Source: an uncultured Clostridia bacterium (lineage in GTDB: Bacteria; Bacillota; Clostridia; Oscillospirales; Ruminococcaceae). From it: a stretch of 6,985 nucleotides of DNA. The stretch lies in the NCBI GenBank assembly GCA_946613705.1, contig CAMOFU010000133.1, positions 1 to 6,985 of the forward strand, in the 5' to 3' direction. The notes under the pieces are model-generated. The model searched no databases and had not been told where the DNA came from. It was given only the letters and a program-made list of their open reading frames with translations. Shown one piece after another: positions 1 to 5,804 of this stretch. The first letter of the stretch is position 1. Each line of letters begins with the position of its first letter. Made by a program: the position numbers and the translations under genes.

Positions 1-35
1 GTATCGGCAAAATCAATAAAATGTCAGATCGGTGC

Positions 36-64
36 TTGAAAAGTGATATGAAGTAATGTATAAT
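36..64 (+). promoter_or_regulatory. Predicted sigma-A-type promoter of the pentose operon
   Basis: A TTGAAA -35 box (36-41) and a perfect TATAAT -10 box (59-64) are separated by 17 bases, the optimal spacing for a housekeeping sigma factor. Transcription would start near 71, giving a leader of about 50 bases before the kinase start at 121. An imperfect dyad, GTAT-N5-ATAC (58-70), overlaps the -10 box and could be a repressor site, but it is short and AT-rich, so it may be chance. Box identity and spacing are seen directly; promoter activity is inferred. Confidence 0.68.
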
Positions 65-71
65 TAATACG

Positions 72-100
72 GTCGGGTGTTTTTAAGATATGATCCCGAC
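72..100 (+). repeat. Inverted repeat in the operon leader (possible operator or hairpin)
   Basis: GTCGGG (72-77) is repeated as its exact reverse complement CCCGAC (95-100), with 17 AT-rich bases between. It lies immediately downstream of the predicted transcription start and just upstream of the kinase ribosome binding site. It could be a repressor operator placed after the promoter, or a 6-bp GC-rich hairpin at the 5' end of the mRNA. It lacks a U-tract, so it is not a standard terminator. The repeat is seen; any regulatory role is inferred. Confidence 0.35.
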
Positions 101-105
101 AGAAC

Positions 106-110
106 GGTGG
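106..110 (+). promoter_or_regulatory. Weak ribosome binding site of the FGGY kinase
   Basis: GGTGG ends 10 bases before ATG 121 but only 1 base before the upstream in-frame ATG at 112, so it favours 121 as the start. It is a poorer Shine-Dalgarno match than those of the other genes here. The kinase may therefore be translated less efficiently than its downstream partners, though this is an inference. Confidence 0.5.
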
Positions 111-120
111 TATGCTTGTC

Positions 121-1716
121 ATGGATAACAATACAGCTATAAATATGAAAACAATGATCGAAAACGGGAGCTGCTTTCTCGGCATAGAGTTCGGCTCCAC
201 ACGGGTGAAGGCAGTGCTTATCGGTGAGGATACAAAGCCGATAGCCTCGGGAGCGTTCGACTGGGAAAACAGCTTCAACGGCGGCATATGGTACTATCCG
301 CAGGAGCAGATCATCGAAGCACTTCAGGGCTGCTACAGGTCGCTCAAAGAGGATATCCTTGAAAAATACGGCGCGGAGCTGACCTCGGCGGCAGGCATGG
401 GCATTTCGGGAATGATGCACGGATATATGCCCTTTGACAGCGAGGGCAGACTGCTCGTGCCGTTCCGTACATGGCGCAACACCATCACCTCGCAGGCGGC
501 AGAAGAGCTCAGCCGCGAGCTCGGCTTCAATATCCCTCAGCGCTGGAGCATAGCACATCTTTATCAGGCAGTGCTCAACGGCGAGAAGCATATCGGCAGG
601 ATAGCGTATATAAACACCCTTGCGGGGTATGTGCATTTCCTGCTGACGGGCAGACGAGAGGTCGGCATCGGTGAGGCATCGGGCATCTTTCCGATCAGGG
701 ATAAGGACTATAACAGCGACTTCATTGCCGTGACCGAGAGACTGCTTTCCGATAAGGGCTTCGATAAGCCGCTGCGTGAGCTGCTGCCGAGGGTTCGGCT
801 CGCGGGCAGCACGGGAGCTGTGCTGACAGATGCGGGAGCCGCACTGCTCGACCCGACGGGTAAGCTCAGAGCGGGAGTTCCCATGTGCCCTCCCGAGGGC
901 GATGCGGGCACGGGCATGACCGCGACCAATTCCGTCCGCAGGAGAACAGGCAACATCTCGGCAGGCACGTCGATCTTTTCAATGCTCGTGCTCGACCGTC
1001 CGCTGAAGTCAATGCACGCGGATATAGATATCGTCACCACCCCCGACGGCGCTGACGTTGCTATGGTCCACTGCAATAACTGCTGCTCCGAGATAGATAT
1101 GTGGGTGAAGATGTTCGGGGAGTTTTCGGAGCTCGCGGGCGCACGGCTCGATAAGTCGGCGCTGTATGAGCTGCTTTACAGGAACGCGATGACCGCGCCC
1201 GCCGACTGCGGCGGAGCGGTGTGCTGCAATTTTATCTCAGGCGAGCCTGTGGCGGGTGTTGAAAACGGCAGGCCGCTGTATTCGAGAGAGCCCGACCGAG
1301 CCGTCACTCTCGGCGGATTCTTCCGCGCACAGCTGTATTCCACGTTCGCGGCACTCACGCTCGGCAACGAGGTGCTGTTCAGAGAAGAGGGCGTGTCGGC
1401 AGAAAGGTTCAACGGGCACGGCGGGCTGTTCAAGGTGAGCGGCGCGGCATCTCAGCTTATGGCAGATGCTCTCGGTGTTCCCGTTGCGGTGCTGACTACC
1501 GCGGGCGAGGGCGGCGCGTGGGGCATGGCTCTGCTGGCACAGTATATGGTCTGCGGCGGCGGACAGGCACTTGCCGACTGGCTCGATGAAAAGGTCTTTG
1601 CGGGAGCGCGCGCCGAGATATCGCAGCCCGATAGGAACGGCGCAGAGGGCTTTGCTGCATTTATGAAAAATTATGAGAGACTGCTCGTATCGGAGCGGCT
1701 CTCGGATAAGGAGTAG
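121..1716 (+). CDS. FGGY-family carbohydrate kinase, probable L-ribulokinase
   Basis: This 531-residue cytoplasmic sugar kinase probably phosphorylates L-ribulose with ATP to give L-ribulose 5-phosphate. It has the two-domain FGGY layout. The N-terminal phosphate-binding motif GIEFGSTRVK is at about 21-30 and the substrate-region motif GMMHGY at about 98-103. A probable catalytic Asp lies in EGDAGTG (D261), with a second phosphate loop AGTS at about 281-284. The nucleotide-binding glycines are in HGGLFKVSG (about 433-441) and GEGGAWGMAL (about 462-471). A HCNNC segment (about 317-321) matches my memory of a clostridial FGGY group often annotated as xylulokinase or ATPase. It does not look like classical AraB. 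Start 121 is chosen from ribosome-binding-site spacing; 112 would add three residues. The stop lies 7 bases before araD, and that pairing is the main reason for preferring L-ribulose over D-xylulose as substrate. Family membership is secure; substrate is inferred from context. Confidence 0.88.
   Translation: MDNNTAINMKTMIENGSCFLGIEFGSTRVKAVLIGEDTKPIASGAFDWENSFNGGIWYYPQEQIIEALQGCYRSLKEDILEKYGAELTSAAGMGISGMMHGYMPFDSEGRLLVPFRTWRNTITSQAAEELSRELGFNIPQRWSIAHLYQAVLNGEKHIGRIAYINTLAGYVHFLLTGRREVGIGEASGIFPIRDKDYNSDFIAVTERLLSDKGFDKPLRELLPRVRLAGSTGAVLTDAGAALLDPTGKLRAGVPMCPPEGDAGTGMTATNSVRRRTGNISAGTSIFSMLVLDRPLKSMHADIDIVTTPDGADVAMVHCNNCCSEIDMWVKMFGEFSELAGARLDKSALYELLYRNAMTAPADCGGAVCCNFISGEPVAGVENGRPLYSREPDRAVTLGGFFRAQLYSTFAALTLGNEVLFREEGVSAERFNGHGGLFKVSGAASQLMADALGVPVAVLTTAGEGGAWGMALLAQYMVCGGGQALADWLDEKVFAGARAEISQPDRNGAEGFAAFMKNYERLLVSERLSDKE
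1708..1713 (+). promoter_or_regulatory. Ribosome binding site of araD
   Basis: AAGGAG lies inside the last codons of the kinase gene, 10 bases before ATG 1724. It fixes the araD start there. An in-frame ATG at 1673 would add 17 residues (Arg/Ser-rich) with no family similarity and deep overlap with the kinase. Confidence 0.8.
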
Positions 1717-1723
1717 TTCTATC

Positions 1724-2431
1724 ATGCTTGAAGAATTGAAGAAAAAGGTATGCGAAGCAAATCTGCTGCTTCCGAAATACGGACTTGTGACCTTTACCTG
1801 GGGCAATGTATCTGCTGTTGACCGCGAGAGCGGTATGATGGTCATAAAGCCCTCGGGGGTGGAGTATGACGGTATGAAGCCCGAGGATATGGTCGTAGTG
1901 AGCCTTGAAACAGGTGAAACGGCAGAGGGGAAATACCGTCCCTCAAGCGATACACCGACTCATCTTGAGCTGTACCGCCGCTTTGAAGGGCTGGGCGGAG
2001 TGTGCCATACCCACAGCCGCTGGGCAGTATCCTTCGCGCAGGCAGGCAGAGGAGTTATCCCGATGGGGACGACCCATGCTGACTATTTCTACGGCGAGAT
2101 CCCCTGCACACGGGCAATGACCCCCGCCGAGATAGAGGGAGAATATGAAAAGGAGACGGCATCGGTCATAATCGAGGCATTTGAGGGTATCGACCCGATG
2201 ACCGTCCCCGCTGTGCTCGTCCGCAGTCACGGTCCATTCACATGGGGCAAGGATGCCTTTGAAGCGGTCCACAATGCGGTAGTGCTGGAGGAGGCGGCAT
2301 TCATGAACTTCCATGCGCATATGCTGTCCCCCGATGCGGGCAGCATCAGTCAGCAGCTGCTCGACCGCCACTATCTCAGGAAGCACGGGGAAAATGCCTA
2401 TTACGGGCAGATAAAGGAGGATAAGAAATGA
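1724..2431 (+). CDS. araD: L-ribulose-5-phosphate 4-epimerase
   Basis: This 235-residue class II aldolase-fold enzyme interconverts L-ribulose 5-phosphate and D-xylulose 5-phosphate by retro-aldol chemistry at a divalent metal, usually Zn2+. It thereby feeds arabinose carbon into the pentose phosphate route. Length and residue positions match E. coli AraD (231 residues) closely. The phosphate-binding KPSG is at 42-45 and SSD at 74-76. Metal ligands are H95 and H97 in HTH, with the third at H169 in RSHG (E. coli H171). The catalytic-base equivalent is D120, and the C-terminal YYGQ carries the equivalent of E. coli Y229 at Y227. The D120 and terminal Tyr set separates AraD-type epimerases from fuculose-phosphate aldolases. 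UlaF/SgaE ascorbate-pathway paralogues share these residues, but the kinase and GH43 neighbours favour the arabinose role. The stop overlaps the GH43 start as ATGA, so the two are probably translationally coupled. Confidence 0.95.
   Translation: MLEELKKKVCEANLLLPKYGLVTFTWGNVSAVDRESGMMVIKPSGVEYDGMKPEDMVVVSLETGETAEGKYRPSSDTPTHLELYRRFEGLGGVCHTHSRWAVSFAQAGRGVIPMGTTHADYFYGEIPCTRAMTPAEIEGEYEKETASVIIEAFEGIDPMTVPAVLVRSHGPFTWGKDAFEAVHNAVVLEEAAFMNFHAHMLSPDAGSISQQLLDRHYLRKHGENAYYGQIKEDKK
2413..2420 (+). promoter_or_regulatory. Strong ribosome binding site of the GH43 gene
   Basis: AAAGGAGG is a near-perfect anti-16S match, 7 bases before ATG 2428 and lying entirely within the end of araD. It supports ATG 2428, which overlaps the araD TGA, as the start. 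Confidence 0.85.
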
Positions 2432-3936
2432 TCTACAAAAACCCTGTAGTCAAAGGATTCTATCCCGACCCGAGCGTTTGCTTCGCAAACGGCAAATACT
2501 ATATGGTTTGCAGCTCGTTCCAGTATTTCCCGGGTGTGCCGCTGTTTGAGAGCGAAGATCTGGTAAACTGGAAGCAGATCGGCTATGTGCTTACCCGCCA
2601 CTCTCAGGTGATGCTCGATAAGATCAATTCCTCGGGCGGAGTATTTGCACCGACTATCCGTTTCCACAAGGGCAGATTCTATATGGTCACGACCAATGAT
2701 ACAACAAGACAGAACTTTTATGTATACACCGATGATATAACAGGCGAATGGTCCGAGCCGATCTATGTGGATCAGGGCGGCATCGACCCCTCGCTTTACT
2801 TTGAGAAGGACCGCTGCTACTTCATGTCCAACGGCGAGGACGAAAACGGTGTGGGCGGCGTGGTGCAGTGCGAGATAGATATTGAAACGGGCAAAAAGCT
2901 TTCAGAGAGCAAGTGCATCTGGCAGGGCTCGGGCGGGCGTTTCCTTGAGAGCCCGCATCTTTACAAGATCGGCCGCTGGTACTACCTCATGGCAGCAGAG
3001 GGCGGCACCGAGTACGGTCACATGATAACCTGCGCACGCTCACGCTCGCTGTGGGGCAAGTACACGCTCAACCCGAACAACCCCGTGCTCACAAACCGCA
3101 ACAAGGCACCCTATATCATTCAGGGCATAGGTCACGGCGATCTGATACAGGGCCCGAGCGGGCAGTGGTTCATTATAAGTCTCGGTTTCAGGCAGATACA
3201 TATCTGGCAGCCGTTCCACAATCTCGGCCGCGAGGTGTTCCTCACCCCTGTTGAGTTCGGAGAGAACGGCTGGTTCACTGCGGGCAGGGACGGCACGACA
3301 GATGAGTCATATGAGATCGAGGGCGACTTCATACAGACCGAGAAGAAGCGCTATACCTTTGAGAACACCGCATGGAATACAGACTGGTCCTATATGCGCA
3401 AGCCCGACCTGTCTAAATACGAGCTCGGCTGGAACAAGGCGGTGCTTATCGGCACGGATATCGACCTTGAACAAGCCGACTCGCCCACCTTTATCGCAAT
3501 GCGGCAGAGGGACTTTACATTCAGCCTTCGCTGCGACCTGACTGTAAGCGGCTCGGACAGCTCAAAACGCAGCGGCGAGGCAGGCATCACGGTCTATATG
3601 TGCGAAAACGAGCACTATGATATCGCCGTAAGAATGGCTGAGGACGGCTCGGGTCCGGAGGCTGTGCTGAAGCTCAACATCGGCGGCATCAAGCACATAC
3701 AGAAAACTGTCCCCCTCAGCTCGGGAAAGGTGCGCCTCATCATAAAGGCAGATAATTTCAGCTACGGTTTCTCCTTCTGCGGCGAGAACGACACCGCCGA
3801 AACGAGCCTTGGCTACGGCTACGCCAAGTATCTCTCCAGCGAGGTATCGGGCGGATTCACGGGAGTAATGATCGGACTGTACGCTATCGGCGGCTGCCGC
3901 GGCGAGTTTGAGAATCTCGATCTTGAATACAAATGA
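2428..3936 (+). CDS. Glycoside hydrolase family 43, cytoplasmic alpha-L-arabinofuranosidase/beta-xylosidase
   Basis: This 502-residue hydrolase is predicted to release L-arabinose or D-xylose from the non-reducing ends of short arabinoxylan or arabinan oligosaccharides, by inversion. Residues 1 to about 300 form the five-bladed beta-propeller. It starts with NPVVKGFYPDPS, where D14 is the expected general base. D120 in GGIDPSL is the expected pKa modulator, and E174 in FLESPH the general acid. H236 in GHGD fits the conserved central-channel His. YFPGVPLF (33-40) and the AP in GVFAPTIR (71-78) are typical of the GH43_11/12 type. Residues from about 305 to 502 look like the beta-sandwich (concanavalin-like) C-terminal domain, ending in the typical GGFTGVMIGLYA region (475-486). 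No signal peptide or membrane segment is seen, so it should act on imported oligosaccharides. Overlap with araD argues for arabinose release, but GH43 specificity cannot be read from motifs and may be dual. Confidence 0.9.
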   Translation: MIYKNPVVKGFYPDPSVCFANGKYYMVCSSFQYFPGVPLFESEDLVNWKQIGYVLTRHSQVMLDKINSSGGVFAPTIRFHKGRFYMVTTNDTTRQNFYVYTDDITGEWSEPIYVDQGGIDPSLYFEKDRCYFMSNGEDENGVGGVVQCEIDIETGKKLSESKCIWQGSGGRFLESPHLYKIGRWYYLMAAEGGTEYGHMITCARSRSLWGKYTLNPNNPVLTNRNKAPYIIQGIGHGDLIQGPSGQWFIISLGFRQIHIWQPFHNLGREVFLTPVEFGENGWFTAGRDGTTDESYEIEGDFIQTEKKRYTFENTAWNTDWSYMRKPDLSKYELGWNKAVLIGTDIDLEQADSPTFIAMRQRDFTFSLRCDLTVSGSDSSKRSGEAGITVYMCENEHYDIAVRMAEDGSGPEAVLKLNIGGIKHIQKTVPLSSGKVRLIIKADNFSYGFSFCGENDTAETSLGYGYAKYLSSEVSGGFTGVMIGLYAIGGCRGEFENLDLEYK

Positions 3937-3967
3937 TCCAACGGCAGACATCAAATACAGCACATAC

Positions 3968-4016
3968 AAAAACCGCGCAGGGCATCGTGCCTTGCGCGGT
4001 CTTATTATTCAGTTTT
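3968..4016. terminator. Bidirectional intrinsic terminator between convergent operons
   Basis: CCGCGCAGGGC (3973-3983) pairs with GCCTTGCGCGG (3989-3999), including one G-U, giving an 11-bp GC-rich stem and a 5-base loop. One outer A-T pair (3972/4000) can extend it. Read on the - strand the stem is followed by TTTTT (complement of A5 at 3968-3972), a good terminator for hydBA, whose last stop is about 45 bases upstream. Read on the + strand it is followed by CTTATTATTC and then TTTT, a weaker but usable tract for the pentose operon. The 108-base gap between the two operons holds no gene. Confidence 0.88.
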
Positions 4017-4044
4017 GGTCTTCACATTCCACGCATCAGACGTA

Positions 4045-5784
4045 TCAGTGACCTCTCTTAACATAAGGAGTGTGCAGATACTTGTGTGCTTTGTGAGCAC
4101 CGGGTGCCTCGAAGAACTCATTGTAGAGCAGATCCATTACAGGGCTCTCATGAGACTTTCTCAGCTCCAGCTTCTCATCAAGGTCGTACAGAGCCTTTGC
4201 TCTGATAGCCTTGAGATCAACGTTATTGCGAACGGTATCGGGCTGATAGGGCTGACCGCCGCCGTTGATGCAGCCGCCCGGGCAAGCCATTACCTCTACG
4301 AACTGGTAATCCTTTTCGCCCCTACGGATAGCATCAACAAGCTCTCTTGCATTGGCAAGACCCGAAGCAACAGCTACCTTCACGGTAACGCCGCCAACGG
4401 TGTACTCGGCTTCCTTGATACCCTTTGTGCCTCTTACCTCGTTGAATACGAGAGCATCGCACTTGCCGTCGAGCTTGAATGCTGCGGTCCTCAGAGCAGC
4501 CTCCATAACGCCGCCTGTTGCGCCGAAGATAGCGCCTGCGCCCGAAGCTACCTCAAACGGATCGTCAAACTTCTCGTCGGGCAGAGCATTGAAGTCGATG
4601 CCTGCACGCTTTATCATTCTTGCCAGCTCTCTTGTTGTGAGTGCTACATCAACATCGTCATACTCGCCTGTTCTCTGCTCTTCTCTTGTTACCTCGAACT
4701 TCTTCGCGGTGCAGGGGATAACGCTTACTACGAACAGCTTGTTGGGGTCGATGTTGTTCTTCTGGCAGTAATAGCTCTTGAGTACAGCGCCGAACATCTG
4801 CTGCGGGCTCTTGCAGGTAGAAAGATGCGGCAGGAAATCGGGATAATAATGCTCGCAGAACTTGACCCAGCCGGGGCAGCAGGAGGTAAACATCGGCAGT
4901 GTGCCGCCCTGCTGTATCCTCTCGATCAGCTCGTTGGCCTCTTCCATGATGGTGAGGTCGGCAGTAACGTCCATGTTGAACACCTTGACATCGCCGAGCC
5001 TTCTGATGCCTGCTACCATCCTGCCCTCAACGTTGGTGCCCACGGGGTTGCCGAAGGCCTCGCCGAGAGTTGCACGAACGGAAGGAGCGGTGAAGAACAC
5101 TACCTCCTTCTCGGGGTCAGCGATCGCGTTCCAGACTGCCTGAGTGTTGTCCTTCTCGGTGATAGCACCTACAGGACAGGCAACGATACACTGGCCGCAG
5201 CCTACGCAGGGAGCGTCAGCAAGCTTGCTGTCGAATGCGCAGCCGATGTGTGTGTTATAGCCTCTCCTGATCTCGCCGATGCAGCCGATGCTCTGTACCT
5301 TCTGGCAGGCAGCAACGCAGCGCTGGCAGTTGATGCACTTGTTATTGTCTCTTACGATATAAGCCGAGGTATCGTCGATCTCATATCTTGTGCCCTCGTT
5401 GATGAAGCGGTCCTCATCAACGCCGTAGTCTCTCGAAAGCCTTTGCAGCTCGCAGTTCTCGCTTCTCTCGCAGGAAAGGCACTTCTTGTTGTGAGTCGAG
5501 AGCAGCAGCTCAAGGGTCGTCTTTCTTGATTTTCTTACAGCGGGAGTATTTGTCTCTACCTCCATACCCTCCTCAACGGGATATACGCAGGCAGCAGCCA
5601 GACCTCTTCTGTTCTTGATCTCTACCACACAGATGCGGCAGGCACCGATGCAGTTTACGTCCTTTAAATAACAAAGCGAAGGAATATCAATGTTTGCAGC
5701 CTTTGCAGCCTGAAGTATTGTAGAGCCGGCAGGAACCTCAACATCTATACCGTTCACTTTGAGATGAACCATTGTGTTTTCCAT
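4045..5784 (-). CDS. hydA: [FeFe]-hydrogenase catalytic subunit HydA (HydABC type)
   Basis: This 579-residue cytoplasmic enzyme reduces protons to H2 (reversibly) at the H-cluster. The N-terminal [2Fe-2S] domain has C38-x10-C49-x2-C52-x13-C66. A His-ligated [4Fe-4S] site follows with H98-x3-C102-x2-C105-x5-C111. Two further [4Fe-4S] sites use C150/153/156/160 and C193/196/199/203. The H-cluster motifs are L1 TSCCPGW (300-306; C302 proton relay, C303 ligand), L2 IPCTAKKFE (356-364; C358 ligand, K361) and L3 EVMACPGGC (497-505; C501, C505). By offset from Clostridium pasteurianum CpI, the proton path is also present (E282, E285, S322, R289). L2 begins with Ile where Met is usual. A small-subunit-like domain fills about 520-579. 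Length and the lack of a further C-terminal [2Fe-2S] extension fit trimeric HydABC enzymes of clostridia more than the longer Thermotoga HydA. The start is fixed by AAGGAGG 9 bases upstream, 20 bases after hydB. NADH/ferredoxin bifurcation is inferred from the HydB neighbour. Confidence 0.95.
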   Translation of the reverse strand: MENTMVHLKVNGIDVEVPAGSTILQAAKAANIDIPSLCYLKDVNCIGACRICVVEIKNRRGLAAACVYPVEEGMEVETNTPAVRKSRKTTLELLLSTHNKKCLSCERSENCELQRLSRDYGVDEDRFINEGTRYEIDDTSAYIVRDNNKCINCQRCVAACQKVQSIGCIGEIRRGYNTHIGCAFDSKLADAPCVGCGQCIVACPVGAITEKDNTQAVWNAIADPEKEVVFFTAPSVRATLGEAFGNPVGTNVEGRMVAGIRRLGDVKVFNMDVTADLTIMEEANELIERIQQGGTLPMFTSCCPGWVKFCEHYYPDFLPHLSTCKSPQQMFGAVLKSYYCQKNNIDPNKLFVVSVIPCTAKKFEVTREEQRTGEYDDVDVALTTRELARMIKRAGIDFNALPDEKFDDPFEVASGAGAIFGATGGVMEAALRTAAFKLDGKCDALVFNEVRGTKGIKEAEYTVGGVTVKVAVASGLANARELVDAIRRGEKDYQFVEVMACPGGCINGGGQPYQPDTVRNNVDLKAIRAKALYDLDEKLELRKSHESPVMDLLYNEFFEAPGAHKAHKYLHTPYVKRGH

Positions 5785-5793
5785 GTGACCTAA

Positions 5794-5800
5794 CCTCCTT
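5794..5800 (-). promoter_or_regulatory. Ribosome binding site of hydA
   Basis: On the - strand, AAGGAGG sits 9 bases before ATG 5784, within the 20-base hydB-hydA gap. A second in-frame ATG four codons later would be 21 bases away, so 5784 is the start. The perfect site suits a highly expressed fermentation enzyme. Confidence 0.88.
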
Positions 5801-5804
5801 ACAC

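Noticed and set aside
72..100. Leader inverted repeat as a riboswitch or attenuator
   Set aside because: The leader is only about 50 bases, there is a single 6-bp stem with no U-tract and no competing structure, so there is too little for an aptamer plus expression platform.
64..636. A 190-codon open frame on the - strand antisense to the kinase start
   Set aside because: It would cover the predicted promoter leader and the kinase N-terminus; the sequence is Cys/His-rich but forms no recognisable metal motif, and it is a shadow frame.
1673..1723. Upstream in-frame start for araD adding 17 residues
   Set aside because: The extra residues are Arg/Ser-rich and lie inside the kinase gene; AAGGAG at 1708-1713 and the exact match of active-site numbering to E. 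coli AraD support ATG 1724.
1237..1845. A 202-codon open frame on the - strand across the kinase-araD junction
   Set aside because: It is antisense to two well-supported genes, has no recognisable motif, and is explained by high GC and codon bias.
4015..5529. A 504-codon open frame on the + strand antisense to hydA
   Set aside because: It is the shadow of hydA. The product is a Leu/Ala/Ser-rich sequence with no recognisable domain, no ribosome binding site was seen, and its upstream end lies in the terminator region. Strong codon bias in hydA removes stops from this frame.
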